In this document: piece by piece, positions 19,678 to 28,579 of the stretch
Numbering within the stretch: position 1 is the stretch's first letter
How the letters are laid out: the number at the start of each line of letters is the position of its first letter
Assembly: GCF_023715465.1 (NCBI RefSeq)
Contig: NZ_JAMBOE010000007.1
Location: forward strand, 62,001-126,000
Direction of reading: 5' to 3'
From: Paenibacillus macerans
GTDB lineage: Bacteria > Bacillota > Bacilli > Paenibacillales > Paenibacillaceae
Length of the DNA: 64,000 bases
Made by a program: the position numbers and the translations under genes
Notes under the pieces: model-generated
Seen by the model: only the letters and a program-made list of their open reading frames with translations
Told to the model about the DNA's origin: nothing
Databases searched by the model: none

Positions 19678-20424
19678 TTAGCCCTGCATCATCATCCCCA
19701 TCTCCCGGGCCGCTTCGATCAGCACCGGCCCGTATTCCTCCAGCCGCTCCGGCGTCATACGGCTGACCGGTCCGGACACGGACAAGGCGGCGGCAATTTT
19801 GCCGGATCGGTCAAAGATCGGCGCGGCGACGGCGGAAACCCCCGGCTCCCGCTCCTCGTAGCTGGTGGCGTAACCGCGCTCCCGGACCTGCTGCAATTGG
19901 GACACATAAGCCGCCGTGTCCAACCCCGCCGGCCAGTCGGGGCTGTCCAGCACCGACCGCATCACCGGATTGTCCGAATAAGCGACAAGCACCTTGCTGG
20001 ACGCTCCGACGTACAGCGGCAGCCGTGCCCCAACCTGGGCCACCCGCCGGATCGCCTGATTGCTCTGCACGGCCTGGATGCGCAGCCGGTCGTTGCCGTC
20101 GCGCAAATAGAGGCTGACCGTTTCCCCCAACCGGTCGCGCAGCCGCTCCATCAGAGGCAGCAGCAGAACGGCCGGATCGTCGTTATGGGACAAATGCGCC
20201 GACAGCTCCCATATTTTCAGGCCCAAGCGGTATTTCTCCGTTGCCGGATCACGTACGACAAATCCACGCTCTTCAAGCGTGGTCATCAGACGGTGCACCG
20301 TGCTTTTATGTAAACCGATCTCGGCGGCAATCTCCGTTAACCCCAAATCGCTTCCTTTCGTAAAACACATCAATATATCCAGCGCCCTTTCGACGGCGCG
20401 AACCGTTAGCTTCCGGTCTTCCAT
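19678..20424 (-). CDS. IclR-family transcriptional regulator
   Basis: 248 residues from the ATG at 20424 (MEDRKLTVRAVERALDIL), preceded by gaggagag. The N-terminal winged helix (GLTEIAAEIGLHKSTVHRLMTTLEERGFV) and the GAF-like effector domain with LYVGASSKVLVA and GYATSYEEREPGVSAVAAPIF are typical, and the length is normal. IclR regulators usually control catabolism of small organic acids. No catabolic operon adjoins it; the divergent neighbour is a membrane-anchored hydrolase. A dyad in its own leader (20448-20464) may be its operator. Confidence 0.92.
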   Translation of the reverse strand: MEDRKLTVRAVERALDILMCFTKGSDLGLTEIAAEIGLHKSTVHRLMTTLEERGFVVRDPATEKYRLGLKIWELSAHLSHNDDPAVLLLPLMERLRDRLGETVSLYLRDGNDRLRIQAVQSNQAIRRVAQVGARLPLYVGASSKVLVAYSDNPVMRSVLDSPDWPAGLDTAAYVSQLQQVRERGYATSYEEREPGVSAVAAPIFDRSGKIAAALSVSGPVSRMTPERLEEYGPVLIEAAREMGMMMQG

Positions 20425-20447
20425 CCGGCATCCACTCTCCTCAGGAT

Positions 20448-20464
20448 GTTTCACTATATGAAAC
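20448..20464 (-). promoter_or_regulatory. 17-bp dyad GTTTCA-N5-TGAAAC upstream of the IclR gene
   Basis: A palindrome 24 bp before the IclR start. The half-sites and spacing are identical to the aconitase-leader dyad at 11599. A partial repeat (TATATGAAAG) follows at about 20480. Confidence 0.5.
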
Positions 20465-20717
20465 TCGGTTACATAAATTATATGAAAGACCGCGGCTTCC
20501 GTCAATGAACGATTCCGTCAATTCTCCGGTTTTCCATTGACTTTGCGGCACCCCCGGCTTACGATAAATTTAAGAGTGTCGCCTTAATTCGACAATATCT
20601 TCGTGATTTCTTCGTATCGGCAATATATCTTGGACTTAGCCGTAAACTGCTGCTTTTTTCGTCATATACTCTAATAGAGGTTGTTTAAAATATTTTAAAG
20701 ACACAGGAGGGAAGCCT

Positions 20718-21755
20718 ATGAGCCATAGCGGCCGCAAGGACCTTCCCTTGCCTTCGGCGTTCTCTAAGAACGACTCTCCCGCAAGCGTAAGCCGGCGTAT
20801 CAGCATCAAGCATATTGCCGTGGCTTTGCTGTTGTCCATTTTGTTTTTCCTGATTTTCTGCTTCGTTTCTTTGCACGGCTATATCGCCTGGGTGCTGTCC
20901 AATCCGACGGTAGCGCCGCTTTATTCCAATCCGAAGCTGTCCAAAAATCTGGATTACGAGAACATCGTGTTTCCCGCGGCAGACGGGAGCCGAATGATGC
21001 AAGGGTGGTATATACCCGCGGAAGATTCCGTCAAAACGATCGTATTTAGTCACGGTTACGGGGCCAATCGCGAGGAATCTTGGATTCCGATGTACGATCT
21101 GGCCAGTTTTGCCCACCGGCTGAATTTTAACGTCTTGATGTTTGACTACGGCTTCGCCGCCCAGAACAGCAAAGAGGTGGCTACCGGCGGCAAAAAAGAA
21201 GCCAAACAATTGCTGGGTGCCATCGATTACGTAAAACAGCGCGGGGCGCAGGAAATCGTCGTCTGGGGTTTCTCGATGGGCGCTGGCACGGCGCTTCAGG
21301 CTGGACTGACGAGTGGCGATATCGACGGCATGATCCTCGACAGCACGTTTTTGCTTGAGCCGGACACGATGTACCATAATATCCGGCAGCAAATCGATCT
21401 GCCGCGGCATCCGTCGCTGGAGATCATCGGCATGCTGCTTCCGGTGCTGAACGGCACGAGCCTGCGGCAAATTCCATACACGCAGGTCAAGTCGGAGGAC
21501 TACCCGTTCCCGACCTTGTTCATTCATGGGACGGAGGATGAGAAAGCGCCTTATCCGATCGCCGAGAAGCTGGCCGCCAATCAGACGAACCCCAATTCGG
21601 GAGTGTGGATTGTGGAAGGGGCGCATCATGAACTGATTTTTCGCGAGCACCCTAAGGAATATTTGCGAAAAGTATCGCTTTTCCTCAGCCGGATCAAAAC
21701 CGCCGCTTCCGGCAGCGGCAACAATAGCGCCCTTACCGGGCCCGTATCCGAATAG
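20718..21755 (+). CDS. Membrane-anchored alpha/beta hydrolase
   Basis: 345 residues; aggaggg precedes the ATG. A single N-terminal transmembrane helix (IAVALLLSILFFLIFCFVSL) places the catalytic part outside the membrane. Hydrolase motifs: SHGYGANREESW, nucleophile WGFSMGAGTAL, acid IHGTEDEKAPY and His EGAHHELIF. It resembles Bacillus YqkD-type hydrolases and the protein at 60283-61245. Substrate unknown. Confidence 0.85.
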   Translation: MSHSGRKDLPLPSAFSKNDSPASVSRRISIKHIAVALLLSILFFLIFCFVSLHGYIAWVLSNPTVAPLYSNPKLSKNLDYENIVFPAADGSRMMQGWYIPAEDSVKTIVFSHGYGANREESWIPMYDLASFAHRLNFNVLMFDYGFAAQNSKEVATGGKKEAKQLLGAIDYVKQRGAQEIVVWGFSMGAGTALQAGLTSGDIDGMILDSTFLLEPDTMYHNIRQQIDLPRHPSLEIIGMLLPVLNGTSLRQIPYTQVKSEDYPFPTLFIHGTEDEKAPYPIAEKLAANQTNPNSGVWIVEGAHHELIFREHPKEYLRKVSLFLSRIKTAASGSGNNSALTGPVSE

Positions 21756-21764
21756 CATAGGCCA

Positions 21765-21814
21765 AACCTCCCCGCGAATAAGCTGGTAGTAATGACTTTA
21801 AGCAAGGGGAGGTT
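21765..21814 (+). promoter_or_regulatory. Hairpin that would mask the ribosome site of the SOD-fusion gene
   Basis: AACCTCCCC (21765-21773) is perfectly complementary to GGGGAGGTT (21806-21814), which contains the Shine-Dalgarno sequence six bases before the ATG at 21821. The loop is 32 nt. There is no T-run, so this is not an obvious terminator. Confidence 0.55.
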
Positions 21815-21820
21815 AACCGG

Positions 21821-23587
21821 ATGCTATTCGTTTACGGGCCTTATTTGCCTGTACGCATTTTGGAAGAGATCCGTTTCTGGAAGCAGCAGGAAGCGGAGCA
21901 TACGGAAGTGATCAAAGCGATCATTCCCAATTTGGAGCACCACTACGTCAGGATACTGGACGAGTGGAAAAAAGTGTTTACCGCTACGGAGGCAGCGGCC
22001 GACCGGCTGCTTCAGCACGGCCTGACGTCCAAGGAAGCAGCCTCAAGCCCGCAACTGATCAAGCAAACCGAGCGGCTGCTCGGCACCGCATTTCAGCAGT
22101 CGAAGGAATTTGTCCGCCAGCTGTACCATATTCTCGACCGGAGCGAGGCGGTCAAGTCCGTTCCGCTTGCCCCCGTCGTGCTGATGCACATTATCCGCGA
22201 ATCGGAGTATTTCCTGGCCGTGCTGGAAAGGCTCAACCGCCCCGGGGAAATCGCGGGCTGCGTTGCCGGCGGCCCGGCTGTGAACGACCCGTATCATCAA
22301 GCTGGCGGAACCCAGGCTTACGCATCTTCCCAGCAGCCTGACGATCCGCCGCCTTACGGGCCTTATCAGCAGCCTACCGGGCCATCACCTTTCGGGCCTT
22401 ATCAGCAGCCTACCGGGCCATCACCTTTCGGGCCTTATCAGCAGCCTACCGGGCCATCACCTTTCGGGCCCTATCAGCAGCCTACCGGGCCATCGTCTTT
22501 CGGGCCCTATCAGCAGCCTACCGGGCCGGCGCCTTTTGGGCCTTATCAGCAGCCTACCGGGCCGGCGCCTTTTGGACCCTATCAGCAGCCTACTGGGCCG
22601 TCACCTTTTGGACCCTATCAGCAGCCTACAGGGCCATCGCCTTTTGGGCCTTATCAGCAACCTACCGGGCCGGCGCCTTTCGGACCAACCGGCTCAAGAG
22701 AAGAAGCGCCTGAAGTATCCTGGCCACAGCATTCGCCGCATCAGCAGTCGATTTCCCCGGAGGAGGCGGATTCCGATTTTGAAACACTAAACGTTTCGAA
22801 CGTGGGGCTTGAAGCGGAAGCACCTGCGCCAGCCGAGAATCTGGCGAATGACCATGCAGTGGGAAATTCGGCAAAAAAAGCTGACGAGGAAATGGCCGGC
22901 CAAGAAAACCTGCGCCAAGAAAACGACGCGCCTTCAAGCGGCCCCCGTATCCACGAACGCCCCGTCCCGATCGGCGGGCATACGCTTCCGCCCCTGCCCT
23001 ACCCTTACAATGCCCTCGAGCCTTACATCGATGAGGCTACGATGCGCATCCATCACGACAAGCACCATAAAACCTACGTCGATGACTTGAACAAGGCGGA
23101 AAAAAAGCTCCAGGAGGCTCGCAAAAACGGAAACTTCGAGCTGGTCAAGCATTGGGAACGGGAGCTCGCCTTTAACGGCGCTGGCCACTATCTTCACACC
23201 ATCTTTTGGGAGATCATGAACCCGAAGGGAGGCGGAAGACCGGAGGGCGAGCTGCTCCAGCAAATCACTCGTGATTTCGGCAGCTACGACGCCTTCCATC
23301 GGCAATTTTCCGAAGCGGCCGCCAAAGTGGAAGGCGGCGGCTGGGCGATCCTCGTCTGGAGCCCGCGCAGCCACCGGCTGGAAATTTTGACGGCAGAGAA
23401 GCATCAAAATCTGTCGCAATGGGACATCGTGCCTCTGCTTCCGCTCGACGTTTGGGAGCACGCTTACTATTTGAAGCATCAAAACGTGCGTGCCGACTAT
23501 ATCAAGGACTGGTGGAACGTCGTGTACTGGCCGGCCGTGGCGGAACGTTACGAAGCCGCCAAAAAACTAAAATGGCAGCCGTATTAA
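21821..23587 (+). CDS. DUF2935 / 12-residue-repeat / Fe-Mn superoxide dismutase fusion
   Basis: 588 residues with three parts. Residues 1 to about 140 are a helical DUF2935-like domain (FWKQQEAEHTEVIKAIIP), which has a ferritin-like pattern with possible metal-binding His and Glu. Residues 180-287 are nine units of GPYQQPTGPSPF, followed by an acidic linker. Residues 387-588 are a full superoxide dismutase: IHHDKHH, GAGHYLHTIFWEIM and the Asp/His of [13 protein letters not shown] give all four metal ligands. It has no signal peptide. A canonical SodA lies at 28580, so this is a second SOD, perhaps tied to spores or metal storage (inference). Confidence 0.9.
   Translation: MLFVYGPYLPVRILEEIRFWKQQEAEHTEVIKAIIPNLEHHYVRILDEWKKVFTATEAAADRLLQHGLTSKEAASSPQLIKQTERLLGTAFQQSKEFVRQLYHILDRSEAVKSVPLAPVVLMHIIRESEYFLAVLERLNRPGEIAGCVAGGPAVNDPYHQAGGTQAYASSQQPDDPPPYGPYQQPTGPSPFGPYQQPTGPSPFGPYQQPTGPSPFGPYQQPTGPSSFGPYQQPTGPAPFGPYQQPTGPAPFGPYQQPTGPSPFGPYQQPTGPSPFGPYQQPTGPAPFGPTGSREEAPEVSWPQHSPHQQSISPEEADSDFETLNVSNVGLEAEAPAPAENLANDHAVGNSAKKADEEMAGQENLRQENDAPSSGPRIHERPVPIGGHTLPPLPYPYNALEPYIDEATMRIHHDKHHKTYVDDLNKAEKKLQEARKNGNFELVKHWERELAFNGAGHYLHTIFWEIMNPKGGGRPEGELLQQITRDFGSYDAFHRQFSEAAAKVEGGGWAILVWSPRSHRLEILTAEKHQNLSQWDIVPLLPLDVWEHAYYLKHQNVRADYIKDWWNVVYWPAVAERYEAAKKLKWQPY
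22358..22681 (+). repeat. Nine 36-bp in-gene repeats
   Basis: Nine uninterrupted 36-bp units encode GPYQQPTGP plus SPF, SSF or APF. Several units are nearly identical at DNA level, so copy number probably varies between strains. There are no spacers, so this is not a CRISPR array. Confidence 0.95.
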
Positions 23588-23598
23588 ACGGCTGCCAT
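23572..23598. terminator. 11-bp perfect hairpin over the SOD-fusion stop codon
   Basis: ATGGCAGCCGT and ACGGCTGCCAT with a 5-nt loop that includes the stop. No strong T-run follows, so termination is uncertain; the hairpin may protect the mRNA 3' end. Confidence 0.5.
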
Positions 23599-23626
23599 AA
23601 TGCAGTTGGTTGCCCGTAACGACGTT

Positions 23627-23702
23627 CTCCCCTCATTTCCCGGCTATTTCCCATTTTACGGCTCCTGTTTTGGGGAGTTTAGCGTCACTCAAGTCCGTTA
23701 AG
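23627..23702. repeat. Family C copy with the centre deleted
   Basis: The segment with CTCATTTCCCGGCTATTTCCC matches the interval after the first forward word of 5795. TTTAGCGTCACTCAAGTCCG then matches the last inverted unit. The middle two words are lost or decayed. Confidence 0.6.
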
Positions 23703-23778
23703 ATATGCTCATCGTCAAGCTTCGCCAACCTTACGGCTGCGGTCACCGCCTGTCCTGGCCGTAGACCGCAGCTTTCCG

Positions 23779-24372
23779 TTATTCCTTGATCAAGGACAAA
23801 AACTCCGCTCTCGAAGCCGCGTCCTTGCGGAAGCTGCCGCGCACCGCAGACGTTACCGTTTTGCTGCCCGGCTTCTTGACCCCGCGCGCGCACATGCAGA
23901 GATGCTCGCCTTCCACGACGACCATCACGCCTTGCGGGTTCAGCACTTCTTCCATAATGTCGGCGATCTGCGAGGTGATGCGCTCCTGCACCTGCAGGCG
24001 GCGGGTCACCGCCTCCACCAGCCTTGCCAGCTTGCTGAGCCCGGCGATTCTGCCGCTCGGAATGTAGCCGATATGCACTTTTCCGAAGAAAGGCGCCATA
24101 TGATGCTCGCATTGACTGTAATAGACGATATCTTTGACAATGACAAGCTCCTCATGGTTTTCTTCGAACGTTACCCCAAGCACGTCGCGGGGATCCACTT
24201 CATAACCGGCAAAAATCTCCTCGTACATCCGGGCAACCCGGGCGGGCGTATCGAGCAGCCCTTCCCGTTCGACGTCTTCCCCGATCAGTTTTAGGATTTC
24301 CCGAACATGATGTTCGATTTTCTCGTGATTTTCTCCAACCTGCTTGTTTACGTAATCTTTAAGTCCAGCCAT
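23779..24372 (-). CDS. folE: GTP cyclohydrolase I
   Basis: 197 residues. The zinc ligands are present in QCEHHMAPF and CMCARGV, with the family core [21 protein letters not shown] and [13 protein letters not shown]. It converts GTP to dihydroneopterin triphosphate, the first step of folate synthesis. Normal length, and a strong ggaggag site precedes the ATG. A GC-rich hairpin without T-run lies downstream (about 23733-23771). Confidence 0.96.
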   Translation of the reverse strand: MAGLKDYVNKQVGENHEKIEHHVREILKLIGEDVEREGLLDTPARVARMYEEIFAGYEVDPRDVLGVTFEENHEELVIVKDIVYYSQCEHHMAPFFGKVHIGYIPSGRIAGLSKLARLVEAVTRRLQVQERITSQIADIMEEVLNPQGVMVVVEGEHLCMCARGVKKPGSKTVTSAVRGSFRKDAASRAEFLSLIKE

Positions 24373-24487
24373 TTAAGCGCCTCCTCCTTTCAAAAAAAAG
24401 TATGGCAATGCGCAGCTGACGCCGGTTTCATGACGCCATAATTGCGCACAGGCCACACTTTTTAAGACTCTTCATTTGAGCCGATTA

Positions 24488-24727
24488 TTATCTTTTCTTC
24501 CGCGGCCGTGCCGCTCCGGGAACCTGTCCCTGGTTTTTCATCATTTGCTGCGCTCGTTGCATCTGCTTGTTGTTCAAATTATAGCCCATCTGTTTCGCCA
24601 CTTTTTGCAGCATTTCCGGATCGTTTTGCATTTTTGTCATCTGCCGCCGCAAATAAAAGACGCCGATCAGAAAACCGCCGACCAATCCGACGACGAGCGT
24701 TATAATTGGAATTACGATATCCATCAT
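24488..24727 (-). CDS. yneF: YneF-family (UPF0154) small membrane protein
   Basis: 79 residues. One N-terminal transmembrane helix (IIPIITLVVGLVGGFLIGVF with minor variation) is followed by the conserved NDPEMLQKVAKQMGYNLNNKQM and a basic, Gln-rich tail. UPF0154 proteins are widespread in Firmicutes and of unknown function. The family is usually about 65-75 residues, so the basic tail (PGAARPRKKR) is slightly long. Confidence 0.85.
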   Translation of the reverse strand: MMDIVIPIITLVVGLVGGFLIGVFYLRRQMTKMQNDPEMLQKVAKQMGYNLNNKQMQRAQQMMKNQGQVPGAARPRKKR

Positions 24728-24811
24728 TCAGCCACCCCTGCATTAATATCCGTGCAGCCCCCTCGTTTGGCTAACGCACTCCACATATAATAGCATTCAC
24801 CCTGCCGCGAT

Positions 24812-25852
24812 TCAAGCCAGAACCGTTTCGATAAACAGCGTTGTTTCCGTGGCCAAATCCACTTCTTTTACGTCCAGTTCATCCCCGGCGCCACGCACGA
24901 TGCGGATGACCGGCCGGCCCGGCAGCCCCCGGTGCTGGCTTACGACCACACCGGTTTCCTTGGTCGACAGCCTTACCGCCGTGCCGTTCGGGTAGACGGA
25001 TACGATGCGGGTAAACTCCACCAGCACGTCGTGATCCAGTTCGTGCTCCGAATAAGCCAGCAGTTGTTCGCAGGCCTCGTGAGGCAGCAGAGTGCGCTGC
25101 GAGCCGCCTGCACCGCCGCCGCTGATCAGGTTGTCGTACATATTCGCAACGGCGACGATGCGGGGGAACAAGTGGATTTCGTCCCCTGTCAGGCCGCGGG
25201 GTATCCCCGTCCCGTTAAGCCGCTCATGATGCTGAAGCGCCGTATGGGCGATGAGCAGATTAAACTCGCGTTTATGCTTCAGCATTTCATATCCCCGCCA
25301 TGTATGATGCTGCTTCGGATCGTCCTCCGCCGCGCCTTCCGGCAGCGGAACGGACTTGCCGATATCGTGCAGCAGCGCCCCGATCGCCAGATCTTTCAGC
25401 TGGGAATAGCCCAGCCCCATGTTCAGGCCGATCATCGACGAGATCAGGCAGACGTTAACCGCATGCAGATAAGCCGCATTGTCCGCCGTGCGAATGTCGG
25501 TCAGCTGCAAAAGCACTTCCTTGTTGTTCAGCACGTCCGTCAGTAAAGTATCCACGCTAGCGCCGACTTTTTTCGTGCTCCATTCCTTTCCCGACCGGAT
25601 CGCTTCCTGCGTCTCCACCATTTCGTGAAACACTGCCTGTTTGGCCGATTCGCTGATCACATCTTCGATTTCGACATCGCCGTAATCGGAATCTTTGATG
25701 TACAGCATCGTGACGCCGATCCGTTTGAGCGTGTTGATCATAAATACGGTCAGTTGAATCCCCGCCGACAAAAGCACGGTGCCGTTCGCGGAATAAACCG
25801 TTTTTCCCAAGTGTTGCCCTGGCTCGATATCTTCAATACCGATGAAACGCAT
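24812..25852 (-). CDS. HD-GYP domain protein, probable c-di-GMP phosphodiesterase
   Basis: 346 residues; aaggggg precedes the ATG. The catalytic core has LLHDIGK and HHERLNGTGIPRGL, close to the HHExxDGxGYP signature but with Asn for Asp and Ile for Tyr, so activity should not be taken for granted. An N-terminal segment of about 100 residues precedes the HD domain and a beta-rich tail (VVSQHRGLPGRPVIRI) follows. It lies in a run with queG and rnhA. Confidence 0.88.
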   Translation of the reverse strand: MRFIGIEDIEPGQHLGKTVYSANGTVLLSAGIQLTVFMINTLKRIGVTMLYIKDSDYGDVEIEDVISESAKQAVFHEMVETQEAIRSGKEWSTKKVGASVDTLLTDVLNNKEVLLQLTDIRTADNAAYLHAVNVCLISSMIGLNMGLGYSQLKDLAIGALLHDIGKSVPLPEGAAEDDPKQHHTWRGYEMLKHKREFNLLIAHTALQHHERLNGTGIPRGLTGDEIHLFPRIVAVANMYDNLISGGGAGGSQRTLLPHEACEQLLAYSEHELDHDVLVEFTRIVSVYPNGTAVRLSTKETGVVVSQHRGLPGRPVIRIVRGAGDELDVKEVDLATETTLFIETVLA

Positions 25853-25917
25853 CCCTTCATCCCCCTTGACGGCTGGCTATCCGCTTCCGTCATCGTTGTC
25901 AATCTGACTTGGCTTTC

Positions 25918-27126
25918 TTAACCGTCGCGGCTTTCTTCGGGAGACGCTGCTCCTCGCAGCTTCCGATCCGCGACCTGGAGGCGCTCCAGCACTTCCTCGT
26001 CCTGTTCGCTCTCCAGCGCCCGAATCACTGCCTCCGCCGCCGCTTCTCCTCCAATCCTGCTTAGTGCCCAAGCGGCCGTGCCGCGAAGCACCGGACGGGG
26101 GTCGTGAAACAGTATATCTATTAATTTCGGCACGGAAGCCGCGTCTTTGAAGTTTCCGAGCGCAATGACCGCATTTCGCTGGATCGGTTTTTTCCCCCTC
26201 CAGGCCGCCGCGCTGTCGCCGAAGCGCTCCTTGAATTCCCGGTTGCTTATATCGAGAAGCGGCAGGAGCAGCGGCTTAACCGTCTCCGGGTCGGGCTGAA
26301 GCTCAGGCCGGTGGTTCCAGGACTTGCCTCTGTTTTTCGGGCAAACGATCTGGCAGGTGTCGCACCCGTAAAGCCGGTTGCCGATTTTGAGCATAAACTC
26401 CTCTTCCACAAACCCTTTCGTTTGCGTCAAAAAAGAAATGCACCGCTGCGCGTTCAGCACGCCGGGGCCGACCAGCGCGCCGGTCGGACAGGCGTCGATG
26501 CATTTCGTGCATTCACCGCAATCCTCCGTGACCGGGGAATCCGGCGGAAAAGGAATATTGGTGATCATCTCGCCAAGGTAGATCCATGAACCCCATTTGG
26601 GTGAAATGATCGCGCAATTTTTTCCTTTAAAGCCGATTCCCGCCCGCTCAGCAACCGCACGGTCGACTAAAGCTCCGGTATCCACCATGCTCTCGATCCG
26701 TGCTTCCGGAACCCGCTGCCGGATGAAATCCTCCAGCTTGGCCATCGCCTCGCGAAGCACCAGGTGGTAATCCCGTCCCCAGGCCGATCTGGCCAGTATC
26801 CCGCGCCGCAGCCCCGGCTCGGACTTGGGCGGGTTGTCCATCTTGGAAGGATACGCCACGGCGATCGAAATCAGGGAAGCCGGCTGCTCAAGGGACAGCT
26901 CGGGGTAAACGCGCTTATCGATATCCGGTTCCTCGAACCCGGATTCGTATCCTTTTTCACGCCGGTCCAGCAAAATCGCCTTCAGCGAAATAAAAGGGTC
27001 CGCGGAGGCAAAGCCGATATCGTCGATGCCAAGCGATGCCGCGTTTTCCTTGATTTCGCGCTTCAAATCCGCCCACCCGCTGGTGCTTGCAGGAACGACG
27101 CTGCCGTCGTGTATGGTCTTTGCCAC
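25918..27126 (-). CDS. queG: Epoxyqueuosine reductase
   Basis: 402 residues from the GTG at 27126, which follows AAGGAGGGGAAGGGA; the ORF extends upstream only without a site. The two 4Fe-4S clusters are marked by CGECTKCIDACP and CDTCQIVCPKNRG, and the cobalamin-binding region by VDTGALVDRAVAERAGIGFKG, shown here to 20 residues or fewer in parts. A C-terminal HEAT-like segment (DPRPVLRGTAAWALSRIG) is normal for QueG. It performs the last step of queuosine synthesis on tRNA in the cytosol. Confidence 0.94.
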   Translation of the reverse strand: MAKTIHDGSVVPASTSGWADLKREIKENAASLGIDDIGFASADPFISLKAILLDRREKGYESGFEEPDIDKRVYPELSLEQPASLISIAVAYPSKMDNPPKSEPGLRRGILARSAWGRDYHLVLREAMAKLEDFIRQRVPEARIESMVDTGALVDRAVAERAGIGFKGKNCAIISPKWGSWIYLGEMITNIPFPPDSPVTEDCGECTKCIDACPTGALVGPGVLNAQRCISFLTQTKGFVEEEFMLKIGNRLYGCDTCQIVCPKNRGKSWNHRPELQPDPETVKPLLLPLLDISNREFKERFGDSAAAWRGKKPIQRNAVIALGNFKDAASVPKLIDILFHDPRPVLRGTAAWALSRIGGEAAAEAVIRALESEQDEEVLERLQVADRKLRGAASPEESRDG

Positions 27127-27204
27127 TCCCTTCCCCTCCTTGATGTAAATTTTACGGGGCGGCAAACGGCCCCCAAAGTTGTTGTTTTCCGAATGAAATT
27201 AGTC

Positions 27205-27645
27205 TCAGGAAGACAGCCGCTTAATCGCTTCCCGGGCCAGCAAATCGCAATGATTGTTGAGCTCATTGTCGCTGTGCCCTTTGACCTTAACGTATTCGAC
27301 CTGATGGATGCCCATCAACCGCCACAGTTCCTCCCACAGGTCTTTGTTTTCCACCGGCTGGTTTTTGCTGTTTTTCCAACCGTTTTTGAGCCAGCCGCGA
27401 ATCCAACCCTGCTGAAAGCAGTTCACCACGTAGGCGGAATCGCTGTAAACTTTGGCCCGGCACGGCTCCTTGAGTTGACTGAGCGCGGAAATGACCGCCT
27501 GAATTTCCATCCGGTTGTTCGTAGTCATTTTCTCGCCGCCGGACAGTTCCTTACGATGTCCGTTAAACATTAAAACAGCGCCCCATCCCCCCGGGCCCGG
27601 GTTTCCGGAACAAGCGCCGTCGGTATATATCGTTATCTCTTTCAT
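27205..27645 (-). CDS. rnhA: Ribonuclease HI
   Basis: 146 residues. The DEDD active site is visible: YTDGACSGNPGPGGWG, the Glu in NNRMEIQAV, the Asp in YSDSAYVV, and the final Asp in LNNHCDLLAREA. It cuts the RNA strand of RNA:DNA hybrids. Length is standard. Its stop is 78 bp from the queG start, on the same strand. Confidence 0.95.
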   Translation of the reverse strand: MKEITIYTDGACSGNPGPGGWGAVLMFNGHRKELSGGEKMTTNNRMEIQAVISALSQLKEPCRAKVYSDSAYVVNCFQQGWIRGWLKNGWKNSKNQPVENKDLWEELWRLMGIHQVEYVKVKGHSDNELNNHCDLLAREAIKRLSS

Positions 27646-27680
27646 CGTTTATCCTCCAGATTCGCAGGCTCTATAAATAG

Positions 27681-27725
27681 AAAAGCATATCCCGCACCCA
27701 TTTGCAACGGATGGAAGATATGCTT
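27681..27725 (-). terminator. Rho-independent terminator of the acetyltransferase gene
   Basis: Minus-strand stem AAGCATATC / GATATGCTT followed by TTTC; 39 bp past the stop. Confidence 0.75.
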
Positions 27726-27763
27726 CAATCATTCCTCTTCTTACCTATCTAGAATTAAAAAAA

Positions 27764-28207
27764 TCAATTAGACCCCGATAAAGAACGTGCAGCAGCGATG
27801 CTAAGCTTCTGGAACGCTTCTAAAAACTTGCTTGCGCCGTAGCCCATCGCTTCGTACAGCGGCATAATCGCTTTGTTATGCTCGTCACCGGCCACCATGA
27901 TCCGGCGGACATTACGCTGCTGAAAACGTTGTTCCATCGCGGAGACGAGGCTTCTGCCTACGCCGCGCCGGCGGTAATCCGGGTGAACGGCCATCCGGTA
28001 AATACACCCGGTATTCTGATCGATCGTTCCGATCAAGACCCCCTGAATTTCTTCCTCCGCTTCCGCAACTAGAATCAGTTCGGAATCCCAGGCCAATTGT
28101 CTGGCAAAAGCTTTTTTGGTGTCCTCGTAGCAAGCCTCGGACAAGGATACCTGCAAAAGATCCATCACTTGATTCACATCACTCAACTGAAAGGAACGAA
28201 TAAGCAT
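27764..28207 (-). CDS. GNAT-family N-acetyltransferase
   Basis: 147 residues from the ATG at 28207 (MLIRSFQLSDVNQVMDLL), directly after aaaggagatc. The acetyl-CoA loop is clear (RMAVHPDYRRRGVGRSLVSA) and the C-terminal strand has LYEAMGYGASKFL. The substrate is unknown; the fold is used for small molecules and protein N-termini. It stands alone. Confidence 0.86.
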   Translation of the reverse strand: MLIRSFQLSDVNQVMDLLQVSLSEACYEDTKKAFARQLAWDSELILVAEAEEEIQGVLIGTIDQNTGCIYRMAVHPDYRRRGVGRSLVSAMEQRFQQRNVRRIMVAGDEHNKAIMPLYEAMGYGASKFLEAFQKLSIAAARSLSGSN

Positions 28208-28501
28208 GCTATGATCTCCTTTTTCCTTAACACTAGATAGATTCATGTTAAAGGCGCGGCCTTTATTTTTACATCAAGCAAATAATTAAAACCAGACAAA
28301 AATCGAGAAAAAACTGCTTCCTTGTCCATTAAACCATATAAATCAGCGAAATACACCAATTTTCTTCTGAAAGCGCTTAATGTTAAGCGTTTACATTTAT
28401 TTTTTGTGAATTTCCCTTCACAAAACAGGTTTTCATACATATAATTTGGCTATTTGCCAATAATAGGTTTTGTTTAGAGCATGTAAAAACGGTCGAGACC
28501 A

Positions 28502-28536
28502 CTTCCTGACCTGCTTCGTGATCAAAAGACGACTTT
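28502..28536 (-). repeat. Shared 35-bp intergenic block, copy 2 (family G)
   Basis: Reverse-complement match to 10207-10241. It lies about 30 bp before the sodA ribosome site, in a 370-bp gap (28208-28579) that otherwise shows only AT-rich sequence and a TTGGCTATTTGCCAA palindrome near 28445. Confidence 0.65.
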
Positions 28537-28579
28537 TTGAACAACCTTTTTAACAAAAAAATCGGGAGGTTTTTCCGTT

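Noticed and set aside
19428-19766. 112-codon plus-strand frame before the IclR gene
   Set aside because: No ribosome site, no domain, and its end runs antisense into the IclR coding region.
22358-22681. Regular 36-bp repeats that might suggest a CRISPR array
   Set aside because: Units are contiguous with no spacers and encode an in-frame 12-residue repeat.
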